The notes under the pieces are model-generated. The model searched no databases. It saw nothing but the letters and a program-made list of their open reading frames with translations, and was not told the origin of the DNA. From positions 20,343,029 to 20,407,028 of the forward strand of contig CM042086.1 in NCBI GenBank assembly GCA_023512835.1: 64,000 bases of DNA, given 5' to 3'. The translations under genes and the position numbers were made by a program. The DNA is from Taxillus chinensis. Its lineage: Eukaryota > Streptophyta > Magnoliopsida > Santalales > Loranthaceae. Position 1 is the first letter of the stretch. Every line of letters starts with the position of its first letter. Positions 22,732 through 35,012 of this stretch are shown here, in pieces.

Positions 22732-23965
22732 ACACATTTCATTTTGTGTCCTTCCAATAATAGATTGACTATCACAATGTATATATATTGCTAACACAGT
22801 CTTTGACCACATTGGAATATCTTCAAAGAAATGTTTTAGCCATTCAACTTCTTCTCCGGTTTTATCTAAATGTATAACTCCGATTTCATTGTGGGTCTTG
22901 CAATTCCTGCACGTTTTTGATGATTTCCATGATACTACTCCTCCACCAAGTGTAAATATATATCTACTTGTAGATTTTGAGTTATTAGTGTCACAGATCC
23001 AATTTGTATTTATTATATCCATGCAATACAACTAGATACCTAGCGTAATCTAATCTATAGTTTAAGGTATAATTTAAATATCTTTATACTTTGATAATAA
23101 CCTTCCAATGATTTATACATGGATTACAAGTGTATATACTCAAATTACTTACTTGAATAAACTATATCGGTTCTTGTACAATTCATTAGGTACATTAAGC
23201 TCCCAATGATTTAAGAATATTCTAGTTGTGACATGTTTTTACTTATATTCTTTGACAAATGCAGACTTTTATCAATAGGTGTTTTCACATAGTTACAATT
23301 AAATTGATTGAATTTCTTTAATACTTTATCAATATAATGTGACTGAGATAATACAAATCTAATTGATGGTTTAGAAATTGTAATTCCTAATATAACATTT
23401 GCAACACATGAATCTTTTATGTCAAAATTTATTGATAACATCTTTTTAGTACCTTTAAGGATATTATTATTTTTACCAATCATAATAATATCATTAACAC
23501 ATAAACACACCATGACACAGCCTACGATAGATTCTTTTATATAGACGTACTTATCACATTTGTTAATTTTGAATCCATATAATATCATCCTTTTATCAAA
23601 TTTTCTATGGCATTGTTTTGGAGCGTGTTTCAGTCTATAAAGAGATTTTATAAGTCTATATATTTGTTTCTATTTTCGAAAACAATATATCTTTTGGGTT
23701 TTTTGATATAAATTTCCGCATTTAATTACCATTCAAAAAATCAGTTTAATATTCATTTGATGAATGTCCAAGTTATGTATAGGTGCAATAACTATCATCA
23801 TTTTAATAGATGTTATTCTGTAATCGATGAATAAGTGTCCAAATAACTACTTCCTTCTTTTTGTTTGAAACCTTCAGCCACTAACTTTGCTTTGTATTTG
23901 TCAATTGACTCATCTCCTTTTAATTTTGTTTTGAAAACCTACTTATATCCAAGAAATTTATTTCA
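22732..23965 (-). pseudogene. 5' part of the reverse-strand copia remnant (RT and RNase H)
   Basis: On the minus strand, 23960 to 23870 encodes VFKTKLKGDESIDKYKAKL, the start of a copia reverse transcriptase. 23588-23211 carries the RT core with CLCVNDIIMIG in place of the catalytic YVDD, and the connecting segment LSQSHYIDKVLKKFN. 23031-22732 carries RNase H with TSRYIFTLGGGVVSWKS and an altered active-site region. Gag, protease and integrase are missing. Stops and frameshifts separate the pieces. Confidence 0.75.
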
Positions 23966-24441
23966 TAGTAAAAGATCTATCAATTCCCAAGTAAAAAAAA
24001 TTATAAAATATAGTATGTGAGGAAGAGGAGGCGAGAGAGAGTTTGTCTCTAATTTGAAGTGGTTTGGATAGCCATTTATAGACTTAATCCAATGACATTT
24101 TTCATAAATAAAGAATGATAATAAATTAATTAAATATTATTATCTACCTTTCATATGTTATCTATAACTCACCTTACCATATTATATTGTATCTACCTCT
24201 CACCAAACAACATCACATGTCACCTAATTGGTAAGTATATCTATCAATTATTTTATTCTTTCAATTTTATCATTTTATTTTTTATTATTTTTATTATTCA
24301 TCAAAAATTTACGACACTTTCTCGTTAATTTCGATTTTCTGAATTTAAATGTTATCCATTTTATCTAACGTCAGACAAGAATCAACTAATAACATTTATA
24401 ATAGAGTCTATATCTTTCACAAATAGATGGTTAAATCATAA
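23966..24441. other. AT-rich spacer, no gene seen
   Basis: A GA-rich stretch (GTGAGGAAGAGGAGGCGAGAG) near 24017 followed by GCCATTTATAGACTT near 24073 could be a decayed LTR leader and TATA on the minus strand. Nothing codes here. Confidence 0.3.
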
Positions 24442-24732
24442 AAATTGCTCTAACCCACTTTTCACCCTATTACTCCAAAGAGTAATTATTCACATTTCAA
24501 ATAATATTATACTATTTTTTTTCTTGCCTCAACTCCATTATTTCCTCACATGTATTAAAAAAACACAAGAAAAATTAAATTAAAATAAATATTATTTTGA
24601 TAAAAATTAAGATAAAACTGAGAATAGTATAACAATAAAATAAATATTATTTTTACACGTAAAAAATGTTCTACATATAAAAATAAAATGAAAAGCCTAT
24701 GAAAATATAATGAAGAGCCGTTGGAGATGACG
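24442..24732. mobile_element. Tourist-like MITE
   Basis: The left end TTGCTCTAACCC and the right end GTTGGAGATGACG form a weak inverted repeat. TAA occurs at both borders (24439-24441 and 24733-24735). The interior is AT-rich and non-coding. It resembles the element at 214-607. Confidence 0.4.
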
Positions 24733-25029
24733 TAACAATTAAACTCTACTGCAACCTAACTTGAACAATCTGCGACGTAGCTTTAAACACTACAATATGT
24801 CATAATAATTCCAGTGAAAGTGTAGGCAAACATAACCCATTCGCATTTGGTTCAACTATTACACATCCGAATCTCATAAAGGCGATGGTTGCAAACATAA
24901 GGTCATCCCGTAACTATCAAAGGACGATCATCACACCAGAAATCCACATGTTGAATTGGTTTATAACAAGTTCAACTGGCAGCAACAATGTTCTCCATTC
25001 AGGCACTAATACTGGCAACCAATTGGCCG

Positions 25030-26953
25030 CTATCCACACAGTTTTCCATCTTGAGTTCCGTTGCTGGGGGGAGAGGCTGGAGATGGTCTTTCTGTTGCCA
25101 AATTTAATCGCAAAGGTCGCCCTTGAATCTCCTGTGTTAATATACAAGCACACCAATACAGAAATAAAGTCATACAACCAGATACAAAATCATGAGGAGC
25201 ATATCAGCAAAGTTTTACCACTCCATTCATTGTGTCGAAGGCAGACTCCACCTCTTCAGCAGATGCAAAAGAGACAAACCCAAAACCACGAGACCTCCCT
25301 GAGTTCCTCTCATAGATGACTTTAGCACTCAAAAACCCTGGAAAGTGCCCAAAAGCTTCTTTAAGCCCTTGGGAAGTCAGATTCCAATTAAGGTTCCCTG
25401 CATAAATCTTGTGAGGGGTGTCCACAAAGCCATGGAAGGTAGTTCGTATCTTTGGTGCCGTTAATTCCCTTTCACCTCCCCTTGGCACTTCCGGAATGTT
25501 TACCTTAATATTGCGGCCTCCCACTTGCTGTTATCATCACCATCATTAATATATAACGGTTGGAGTTTAAATGGAGAATAAAATTATAACAATATCAGGC
25601 TTTTAAGCTACCATACGCTATGATGTAAACGAAATTTATCTCAGCTCACTTTCTTAAAAAAAAAATATTGAAAACTCTACACATTCTTCTTAACTACTCC
25701 TATAATTCAAATATTCAATTGGACATTAGAACAGAAGAACATGACCTTTGACACAAAAGAAGGTTGCTATCTCTTCTGTGAGAGGATGTAAAGAAAAACT
25801 CTGTTATTCAGCTAAGGCGTGAAATCACTACACGTTGCTTAGAGTTGTACAGGAACCAGAGAGGCCAAAAAATGCTCTCAAGTAAACAACTGTGGTTTTT
25901 TTGCTCATAAAACCCTACATTTGAAGGCGGATGAAAATATATTCACTAATTGACAGTTAAAACTAAAAACTGAAAATTGACAATAATCGGAATTTCAGTA
26001 AACATCAAACTCATAATCACTATATCAGAAATTAGAAATTAAGTCACATAGAGATTATAAAACTGCAAAAAGCTTCACAAGTTTTTTTTGGTTCCTAATG
26101 CTGCTAGAGAAAGAAAGAAAAAAAATCCAATTTTCTGCCATAAAGTCGCAGAAGCAAAGCTAATATTGAGGCAAGTGGACAAACAATGAACACAGATTTA
26201 TGTATCAATCTCACTAAATGAAACTTACAGATCCGTCATAAAGCCTAATCGCCTCCCGAGCTTCTTCGACGCTTCCCATTGAGACAAACGCAAATCCCCG
26301 GCTTCTGTCCGTAACCCTATCATAAATAATCTACCCAAAAAACAAAACACCCAACACAGAAATTTCACTTTTCCACGAACCCCACATAAAAAATATTTAA
26401 AAAAAAAAACAACAACAACACAATCAACAGATGTTTCAATGAATCCCAAATAGAAAACACAACATAACACAAATCCGGAAACCTCAGCAGAGACCACACG
26501 CCCGGCCTCTCCGAAAATGTCTGTCAAATGAGAAGAAGTCATAGTGTACGGCAGATTCCCGACAAATAGCCTGCACGCGTCGGATGGCTTCGAAATGTTC
26601 TGCTCAGGTTGTTTTTGCTGTTGCTTTTCTTCTCCTTCGTCATATTCTCCTTGGTCATCTGGTTCGGGAATTTCTAGCGCTTCACTTTCACCTTCGGTTT
26701 CGTAGGCGTCGAAGGCTGCGCAAGCAGGGTTTGGAATGTAGGGGCAGAGAAGAGGGAAACGAGGGAATTGGGCTCTGAAATTCAAGGATTTGAGGTTAGG
26801 GTTTGATGAGTAATGATGGGTGGTTCGATTTTCAATCGACAGATTGGAGATTTTGTTGCAGTGATGAAGGATAGTAGAAGACGATGGTGATAATAATGTC
26901 GATGACGCTGTAGCGACAGGAACCACCGGCAGAAAGGAAACTGCTGCCATCAT
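25030..26953 (-). CDS. Chloroplast RNA-binding protein with two RRMs (cp31/cp33-type ribonucleoprotein), four exons
   Basis: Exons on the minus strand: 26953-26483, 26330-26229, 25527-25219 and 25131-25030. All junctions are GT-AG in phase 0, giving 327 residues. Residues 1 to about 80 are rich in Ser, Thr and Asn with few acids, fitting a plastid transit peptide. An acidic, Gln-rich linker follows (about 86-120). RRM1 (about 128-203) has RNP2 LFVGNLPYTM and RNP1 RSRGFAFVSM. RRM2 (about 228-303) has RNP2 KIYAGNLNWNL and RNP1 RSRGFGFVSF. Such proteins bind chloroplast transcripts and assist RNA stability, processing and editing. Exon 4 is short and ends in LCG. RNP2 of RRM2 has Ala where Val is usual. 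Two adjacent ATGs are possible starts; the first is used here. Confidence 0.92.
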
Positions 26954-28309
26954 GGGTTGGGTTTAGCTACTACCTAGGAAATGCCTGCCGATTTTTCGAG
27001 TCAAGAGATAGGGGAGAGCAATTAGGAAAAATTACTTTTCCATCAGTAGACATAGAAAACTGCATTTGAACAAATTATCGCGAAAAAATTAAATAGTAAT
27101 AATTTTTGTTAAAAATATTCTTATTAATTTATTTTTTATTTTTAAATATTAAAAATAAAATTAACAATCATATCATACAGTTTTCTTTTTATCTTTTTTT
27201 TTTCTCTTACCCGATCACTCTTTTTTTTACCATTTTTGTTTCTATGTTTTTTCTTTCAATTCTTTTCCATACATTTTATATGCAAATAAAATGTGTAGTA
27301 ATATTTTTATTGATATTGAATTAATATCATTTTTTTATTTATATTAATTTAACGGCATAAGAAATATTTTTATGTCAATTAATTACATAATGCATATGCA
27401 AATAGACTTTTTTGACATATTTATGTTCGTTGTGAGTTCACTCAATATAATTTTAAAGTATTCCTAGGCATTAATAACTTCTTTTACAAGACTTATATTT
27501 ATCATTCATCATCCTTTTACTTCAAAAAGATTGTAGTTTAAACTTATATAAACTTGAACGTTCTTTTTTTTTTTTATTGAAATCAACAATTTTCGATCAC
27601 TCCTTATTTGATCAAATCCACAAATACAAGTTTTATAGTTTTCATTGATTATGTATTCTTCCTTGTTATTCTTCTTGAACTCTCTATCTTCACAATCTCC
27701 CACCACTTGATGAGAGACTATACCCATGCTTTATTTAAGACTTGTGTTCTTTCCCCATATTTGATCAATTCTAGAGTAGATAGAGTTTTTGGCTCCCCTT
27801 TTTTACCTGCACACTCTTCTACATAGTTTCCTATTTTGTAATTTCTACATTCCTCATTAATCTGATAGTGGATAACCCCCTTGAAACTAACTTATATTCC
27901 TTTTTGATCATCTTGCCTTTGATTGAGAGAAGGTTTGGGTTTGATTGTTGTAGCAGAGAGTTTTAGGGTTCATTTGTGCTTATGTTTCAAAAGGGGTTAT
28001 TGATACAAGAAATAGAGGGGTTTTAAATGCTATTGATAGTGGGTTAAAAAATCCAATAGGGTTTAAATGTGATTTTGGAGAATTTAATTTTGTTATCAAT
28101 TATGATAGCAGAATTTAGTAGATAGTTAAAGCTATATTTATCTAATGATTTTGTGAAGATATTTATAATTTGATATTTAATTATGATATATTGAATTTCA
28201 ATGTCTCCTTTTAAAAAGTTATCTTTATAAGTTTACATTGTTTTATAATGTAAAAGAGGATTATATGTAATTGTTATAGCACTGTTATCACATATTATAA
28301 GAATTTTAG
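26954..28309. other. Upstream region of the RNA-binding gene and AT-rich spacer
   Basis: The promoter of the minus-strand gene must lie just above 26953, but no clear TATA is evident. The rest is T-rich spacer. Short open frames at 27106-27324 and 27509-27826 have no recognisable domain. Confidence 0.35.
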
Positions 28310-29400
28310 AGAAATGAAACTCGTAGTCTATCAACTAGTTCTTCATCTATAAAATTTGAGCACAACAAATTCCTATAGTGATGTATTATGTTTTTGTTGT
28401 TGAAATGATCATAGTATTATGTTTTTTTGCTGAACTAGGATATGAGCTTATCTCTAAGCATTTTACTTGTTCCACTAGTGCTTTTCCTATCTATCTTGTA
28501 GCTTGCAGAGTCTGCTTTTGAAATACTCATTTAAATGGAAATTGGACTTCTTTAGGTACCATAAACCGAAGTTAACTTTCTCTTTAAAATATCTAAAAAG
28601 GAACATCAAAGATGATTCTTTGGGGCATGACTGATATCCAAGTACATATATAAGTTGAGAATAAGGTATCAAGTTTGTTGGAAGTTAAGTACAATAAAGA
28701 CCTTATCATACCTTTGTAGGCTATTGAGTTTACATCCTTACCATCTTCATCCATGTCAATCTTGGTGTTAACTGCCGTGGGAGTCTTCATATGAGATATA
28801 TTGTCCATACCATATTTCTTGAGAAATTCTTTTGTGTACTTGGCTTAGTTTATGAAGATCCCATCTTGTACTTGATTAACTTGGATGCCAAGGAAGTAAG
28901 TTAGTTACCCCATCATGCATATTTTAAACTTACTTTACATCAGCTTAGCAAACCTTGCTTACAACTTTTTATTAGTAGACCAAAAAATTATATCATCAAT
29001 ATATATTTGTACTAAAAGAGTTTTATCTTTATGTTTTCTTAGAAACAATCTTGTGACTAATTTTCCTTTTGAAAAACTATAATTTAATAAAAAATTAAAT
29101 AATGTATTATACGTTGCATGAGGTACCTATTTTAACTCATAAAGTTTTATACTATTTATTTACTTTAATAAAGTTGGGTTAGAAAAACCATAGGATGCTC
29201 AAGATACACCTCTTTTTGAAGCGTCCCATTTAAAATTCCACCTTTGCATCCTTCTCATAGACCTTGAAATTCATGTTTTGTATATGCCAAAAATATCTTT
29301 ATACCCTCTATTCTTGCAACTGGTACAAAAGTCTCATCATGGTCGATGTCCTCTTCTTGAAAGAAACTCTTTGCAATTGATGAACCCATTTTATATAGAT
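28310..29400 (-). pseudogene. SIRE-like copia fragment (RT to RNase H), degenerate
   Basis: Read on the minus strand, about 29385-29150 encodes QEEDIDHDETFVPVARIEGI, then an RT stretch with ILNGTLQKEVYLEHP. 28808-28593 encodes TPTAVNTKIDMDEDGK and MIRSLLYLTSNKLDTLFS, the SIRE-type connection to RNase H. Further down are GKALVEQVK-like and KHNTMIIST-like remnants. Multiple stops and frameshifts are present and no gag or integrase is seen. Lineage is judged from the wording of these motifs. Confidence 0.65.
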
Positions 29401-29409
29401 TATTTTCAT

Positions 29410-30340
29410 GTGTTTATCCCTTGACTTTGATGTTTTTATAGTTTTTGCATTGTTTGCATGTTATTTTATGATATTATATGCTATATTAGTATTTGGTAGA
29501 GTTCCATGTGTGTATTATTAAGTTTTGTAAGTTATCGAAGAAGATTGGAGCAAAAAAGAGCAAAAGTATATTATAAGGGCAAAAATCATAGAAGAAAAGG
29601 TGATGGCTATGACTTGAAGTTGCGGCCATAAGAGTCCAAAGTCACATGTGTGATGAGCAGCCGTAATTGTGCCCTTAAACACCATCACACATGCTCTAGA
29701 AGAGTTGGCCACACTCCTCAGGTGTAGGAGCAACCACGTGTTAATTGAAGGTTGTGATCGTGATTGTGACCGTTATTGCGTGTTTTATTAGTTTTGTTTA
29801 ATTTGATTAGAAAATTAGGATAATTTTTTAGGAGATAAAAAGCATAATTCTTAATTAAATAAAAGAAAACGTGTCATACCCTATATAAATTTTGTTTTGT
29901 TACTTCTTTCCCTAGTTAAAAATGCAAAAGAAAACCAAAAAAATGTTTTCTAAAGTCTAAAATAAATTATAAAAGGTCCAAGGGGTTGCAAGGTAAAGCA
30001 AATGTTTATACTCTAATTAGTCTGATATTAATTGTGCTAATGGTATTTCTTATTTTATTTTAATTTCCATATTTTTCTAGCATGTTAAATCTTTCTCCTT
30101 TTAAAATTTTGCCATAAAGGGTCATGGGTCCTACATTTCCATTTTCAAAAATAAAAATTGTTCTTCTCTAAAAATAATAAAAACAAGTAGAAACTCTCTT
30201 TTTAAAGACTAAGTACTATCTTTGAGCATTATAAGAGTGTTAATCATTTCTTATATGTATCTGACTCTTAAACCTTTTTTTAAAAATTCTAAACCTCTTT
30301 TTAGATGATTATTCACACCTCTCATAACTTTTAAGATGAT
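29410..30340 (+). mobile_element. Possible decayed gypsy LTR fragment
   Basis: The segment has an LTR-like arrangement: TGTTTGCATGTTATTTTATG near 29450, a block with AGATTGGAGCAAAAAAGAGC near 29542, CCCTATATAAATTTTG near 29879 as a TATA motif, then an A-rich leader. It resembles 17520-18100 in style but not base by base. No ends or TSD were found. Confidence 0.3.
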
Positions 30341-30714
30341 GAATTATTTTACCAAGAAAATTAAACTCAAAAGAAACCTCTCATAACTAAATATGTATTA
30401 ATTTTGGGCATAATAGGGATGTCATGCTCTCTCCACTTGTAATCATACGCTTTTTGGAACATAAATTATTTTTTAAAATTTGTTATGTTTGATAGTATGT
30501 GTTCCAACTATACATTTTTCTTTTTTTCGTTGGTGGCAATTTCAAAGTGAGCTATTTTTACTTTCAGTTTTATTTGACTTTTTAAAGAAAGGATACTAAC
30601 ATACTTAGAAGTATTTACGGCGGAAGAATTCGGGTGTTGGTAATAGGTATCACTTTTGAGCATCGTAGAGTAATAATTTTTTCCACACACAATTGACTCC
30701 CATGCTCAAAATTA

Positions 30715-30895
30715 CTAAAAAAAAGAGCCTAAAGACTATGCTTTTAAAGCGTTGTCATAAGTTTTTAATGACGCTTTAAGAAGTATCATCCATCAATCGG
30801 TCGTCGAATGTTTTTCGAGATATGATAACGCTTTTAGAAAGCGTTGTCAATTACATATGTAACAATGCCTTTAAAAGCGCAGTAATATCCTATAT
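30715..30895. repeat. Inverted and direct copies of GCTTTTAAAGCGTTGTCA (CACTA-like subterminal repeats)
   Basis: Within 170 bp the motif GCTTTTAAAGCGTTGTCATAA (30739), its variants GACGCTTTAAGAAG (30771) and GCTTTTAGAAAGCGTTGTCAA (30831), and GCCTTTAAAAGCGCAGTA (30868) recur in both orientations. Such motifs are typical of subterminal regions of plant CACTA transposons. No CACTA terminus was identified. Confidence 0.45.
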
Positions 30896-31911
30896 ACATA
30901 GATTGTTCTTAAGAATAAGTGTCCAATTAAGAACTCATTATACTCGGTTCTAAATGACTTCGACTACAATTTCACTACCAATTTATTCCAAGTTACATAT
31001 AGCCAACTTTTTAAGTTTTAACATTTGCTAGTATTGTTTTCCCTTGTAAATAGCTTTGTCCCTATCATACTAAGTAAATAGTAGCTGCTCCCTTTGAATG
31101 TACAATCAAAATAGAAAATAAATTGAGGGCGCTAAACACATGCACAGTCATGAGTTAAAATGGTTAGGCCTGTAAATAGAGTCGAACTTAATTGAATATG
31201 TTAGTTATTTAAAGATATATACTTGTAATCGAACTCGAACAGAGTTTAAATAATAACAAATCAAATTTGAATAGCAATGAATGAACTTAATCATGCGGGT
31301 AATGAAATAAATTATGAGTGTGTTAACTCATTTACAGCAATCCACTTTTGATTTTTTTTATTAAGGTTGAAAATTCATTCCTACGCATATGCAAATGATT
31401 TCAAGAAAACGTACTAGAATTATTCTTGTATATTTAGTATTACCTGAGACTTATGCCGTTACTGTAACAAATTTGCGTTATAAAACGATAAGTATGCGGA
31501 ACGTAACATGTGAAATCTGATCATCCTTTCCTGTTTTGGTGTGCCTAATCGAGTTAATTACAACATCGAAATTAATTTTTGTTTTAAAAGGAAGCAGAAA
31601 CGAACAGAGGCTGCAATACTTAGAAACTATAAAAACAATTATACGGGAAGGGAACAAGTAGATGATGGTACAAATTAAATTCATACAGTTGTTTCATTAT
31701 TTTATTGATTGATCTATTATTTAAAAGCTCATAGACAGCCATTTCGTGCCTATGGCCATGCATCTGTACCAAACTTTACAACTACTGCAGTCCCTCAATT
31801 ATAGATACAAAGATATGACCAAATCCAAATCTACAATGTCTGTAATTCCTTTTAAAAAATTAAATATAATAATCCATCTTCTTCGTTGATTAAACTAATA
31901 ATTAACCATAG
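30896..31911. other. Spacer downstream of the U-box gene
   Basis: No gene is seen. The U-box gene runs leftward into this region, so its 3' UTR and polyadenylation site are expected between about 31650 and 31911. A diverged copy of a GTCGAACTT-type repeat lies near 31170-31300. Confidence 0.35.
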
Positions 31912-33249
31912 TTACCAAGAAAGCAAAGCGGTTGGAACACACGGCGAGTGCCTCCAAACCTTAGCATGCGCCCTCAGGATCTCCCCCGCCTTCTCCTTTG
32001 TCCGGCTGGAGCACCCCACCTGCATGACCAGGCACAGCTTCGCCACCACCCCCACCTCCGCCATTTCCGCCACCACGCCAGGGCTGCCAGAGAATCGGGA
32101 CACTGCCAGTAGCACCCTCACCGCCCTCTCGGTCGCCACCTCCGACACCCTCAGAATCTTCTTCGACACCACCGCCAGCCCGGCACCGTGCCCCACCAGC
32201 TCCGCCCTCCCTTCCGCGCACCCGCAAAGCTGCTCCAGCGCCACCATCGCCACCTCGCACGCCCTCTTGTCTGCCCCATTCTCCAACAGAATCTCCACCG
32301 CCACCGCCACCGCGCCGGCCTCCACCGCCCTGACGCGGTTGCGGCCGCACGAGCACAGTTGCACCAGCAGCTCCAGCGCCGCCTTGGACGCCTGCTGCGA
32401 TACCTGGTCCCGCAGCAACTGCACCGTTTCCTCAAGCAGCCCGACCCCGAACCTGGCCAGCTGGGTCGGATCCACCACCCTAAATACCTGCTTCAAGAGG
32501 AGAATCGCGTACGCCCGTGCGTCGTAGCTACCTTGCTGCAGGACAGTTACTAAGGAATCTACGTACTTGTTCCATGACTCCCCTCCATTCGTTCCCAACA
32601 GCGTCTTCAGGCTGCTGTCGGAGACCTTGAGGTGGTAGAGAACAGCCATCGCCTCGTCACGTGCCCTGCACATGTACTCGTGGCCCCCATCGTCAATGCC
32701 GCCGTCGGCATCGTCGTCCGACCTGAGCTTCTCATGGGCATCGATGACAACGGAAGCGAGGAACTCGACGGCGCCGGAGGATTCTATGCAACGCTTGTTA
32801 GCGTCGCTCTCCGCCGCTATGGATCGGAGGGAGCGGAGACACTTGAGCATGGCCGACGGTTGCTCTGCGGCGCCGGCCCGGGAGAGGAGCATGGAGATTT
32901 GCGGTTGGGTTGCCGGAGCGTTGGGGGTTGGAAAGCGTTCTATAACGCCGCCGCTGCCCCCTCGGATGCACCAGGACTGGATGAGGCGGCGGAGAGTGTG
33001 GTTGGGGGTAAGGCGGTCGATGTTGGAGGCGAGTTCCTGTCTGGTTACGGGGCAGGTGTTGTCGTCGGAGCAGGAGAATAGCCATTTCTCGATGCTTTGT
33101 CGGTCGTAGGTTATCCCGGTGGACACGGTCACAGGATCTCTCATGATTTCGAGGGAAATTGGGCAGAGGAAGTAAGGAGGAACTTCGATGTCGTCGGATG
33201 GTGTTCGAGAATCCATTTTATTGTCTTGTAGTTTGATCAAGGATTCCAT
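31912..33249 (-). CDS. U-box E3 ubiquitin ligase with ARM repeats (PUB22/PUB23-like)
   Basis: An intronless gene of 445 residues, the typical length for the PUB20-24 group. The U-box spans about residues 22-97: PPYFLCPISLEIMRDPV, STGITYDRQSIEKWL, CPVTRQ and LTPNHTLRRLIQSWC, all diagnostic of E2-binding U-boxes. The C-terminal part (about 135-440) is helical ARM-type repeat, ending in the conserved VMQVGCSSRTKEKAGEIL and HSPC. These ligases ubiquitinate cytoplasmic partners; Arabidopsis PUB22/23 dampen immune and drought responses through exocyst and proteasome targets. A second in-frame ATG at residue 12 lies nearer the usual start of the family (acidic residues then PPYFL), so the protein may be 11 residues shorter. 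An acidic insertion (RSDDDADGGIDDGG) lies near 179-192. The coding region is far more GC-rich than its surroundings. The exact paralogue cannot be fixed by eye. Confidence 0.93.
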   Translation of the reverse strand: MESLIKLQDNKMDSRTPSDDIEVPPYFLCPISLEIMRDPVTVSTGITYDRQSIEKWLFSCSDDNTCPVTRQELASNIDRLTPNHTLRRLIQSWCIRGGSGGVIERFPTPNAPATQPQISMLLSRAGAAEQPSAMLKCLRSLRSIAAESDANKRCIESSGAVEFLASVVIDAHEKLRSDDDADGGIDDGGHEYMCRARDEAMAVLYHLKVSDSSLKTLLGTNGGESWNKYVDSLVTVLQQGSYDARAYAILLLKQVFRVVDPTQLARFGVGLLEETVQLLRDQVSQQASKAALELLVQLCSCGRNRVRAVEAGAVAVAVEILLENGADKRACEVAMVALEQLCGCAEGRAELVGHGAGLAVVSKKILRVSEVATERAVRVLLAVSRFSGSPGVVAEMAEVGVVAKLCLVMQVGCSSRTKEKAGEILRAHAKVWRHSPCVPTALLSW

Positions 33250-34253
33250 CAGACCAATTTTAAGATTAGAAAATCAGCAGCGATATCGATCGAGAAGAAG
33301 GTGATTATTATATATTTGGGTTGCATCTGGTGGATGGAGGGTGTACGTATATATATATATATATGTATACATTAATACACACACACAGACACACTAAAAC
33401 AAAGCATAGGTTTGCAGGCACGAATTAATATTCAAATCATCAAAGTCAAATCTGGGAAAATGGAAAGTGATTGACTTTTTCAAAGTAAATATAATTAAAT
33501 GACGGTGGTGTGTTTTGGGTGACTGCGTGCCGTTGCCTGTTGGAGGGAGCGAGAGACGACGAACAAGCCGGCAAGTGTCTGACACCGCCACCACGGCCTT
33601 TCCGTTGACTTTCTTTTTCTGTCTCCTTTAATCGAATGGATCCCGAAATAGCCAATCCTATTCCCATCTCTCCCTCATCCTTTTATTTACTCAATTTTGT
33701 TTTCTTTCTGATATGTTTTTTAATATTTGTTTCCCCTGATTGGTTGGGTGGTTGGACTGAGCGTGTGCCGTGTAGTTCGTGGGTACGTAATTTGCATGGC
33801 GCTGCCGCCGACAAGTAGAAGTGCTTGTCGTATATATATATATATTTATAATTTAGGAGTGCTCGTGGCCGCTGCTTTTTCGTGCACCTCCAATTTGTAT
33901 TCCTCTTCGTTTAGGCAACTACACACACACACACACCAGATATATATATATATATGGTTTAACTGTGTTGGTAATTGGGTAAACACCAGATCATGGAAAA
34001 TTATCCAGAATTACCTAATTACCTTCCAAAATAAAACATAACATAATCGGACACGCCACTGGTATTACTGTAATTCTGTAAACAACAAGATTGGCGTGCG
34101 TATCTATGAAAAGTATGATACATAATTAAATCTGCATTTTTAATGTCAAAACTTTAATTCCGATTGTATAGCCCTTTTAAAATATCTTTGCTTATATGTG
34201 GCGGTTTTGAAAACTTATTCGTCCACCATTATTATCAAATCAAAGTGCAAACA
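33250..34253. other. Upstream region of the U-box gene with (TA)n and (CA)n microsatellites
   Basis: On the minus strand a TATATAATAA motif about 60 bases upstream (near 33310) may be the U-box TATA. Microsatellites: (TA)n at about 33350-33366, 33831-33845 and 33940-33955, and (CA)n at about 33921-33936. No coding sequence is supported. Confidence 0.45.
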
Positions 34254-35004
34254 CCAGCTTGCAAAAAAATCGTGTTTAAACACGATTTTGGGAACCCGTT
34301 TTTTAAAAAAGAGCTACAATTAATTAACCGTTTTTAATTTACTAATATTACTCCCACGTTTAAAAATTTTCATACCGATCTGGTTTCTTTCTTTCTTTAG
34401 CATCTTTTTTCATTCACTAATTTTAATTATTGTAGGTTAACACTAAAGTATTAAATTCTTTCTTTGAATTGTATTTTTAATTCCATTACTAAATTGTTTC
34501 TTTACATCTTTACTTTTTAACTATTTTGAGTTGGAGCTTTAGTATTAACTTGTTTTCCTTTATTTACAAAAACAATTATTTCTTTCTTTAATTTAGTTAT
34601 TCTAATCTGATACTGCAGTAATAGATTACTTAGGTTTTAAGAAATATAATCTCTCAATTTATTTTAAAATTATTTCTTTCTTTGATTTTAATTTGTTGAA
34701 TTTAATATTATGAACATCGTGTTTTTTTATTTCCTTTATTTTTTGAAATTTTAATTGATCATTCACTTGTTAATAAAATACTTTTATTTTAAAAAAATAA
34801 TACCGTTTCATTCACAATATTATTAATACAATTTCTTTTAAAGCACTTTTAATTTAAAGAAACAAAAAGTATGAAAAAATTAATGCTACAGGATGTCACG
34901 GAAGTAATATTAGTAAATTAAAGATGATTAATTCTAGCTCATCTTAAAAGGTGAATTCCAAAAAATCGTGTTAATTTGAACACAATTATATTTTTGCAAG
35001 CTCA
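34254..35004. mobile_element. Non-autonomous hAT-like element with long TIRs, TSD TGCAAACA
   Basis: A 751-bp AT-rich element. An 8-bp direct repeat TGCAAACA flanks it (34246-34253 and 35005-35012). Its ends are inverted repeats of about 45 bp: both read AGCTTGCAAAAA inward, followed by related TCGTGTT...AACACGATTTT blocks. The left TIR contains a perfect 24-base palindrome at 34266-34289; in the right TIR it is decayed. The 8-bp duplication suggests hAT. No transposase is present. Confidence 0.72.
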
Positions 35005-35012
35005 TGCAAACA

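Noticed and set aside
31961..33109. Several long frames on both strands over the U-box gene
   Set aside because: They arise from the high GC content of the U-box coding sequence; only the 445-codon minus-strand frame carries family motifs.
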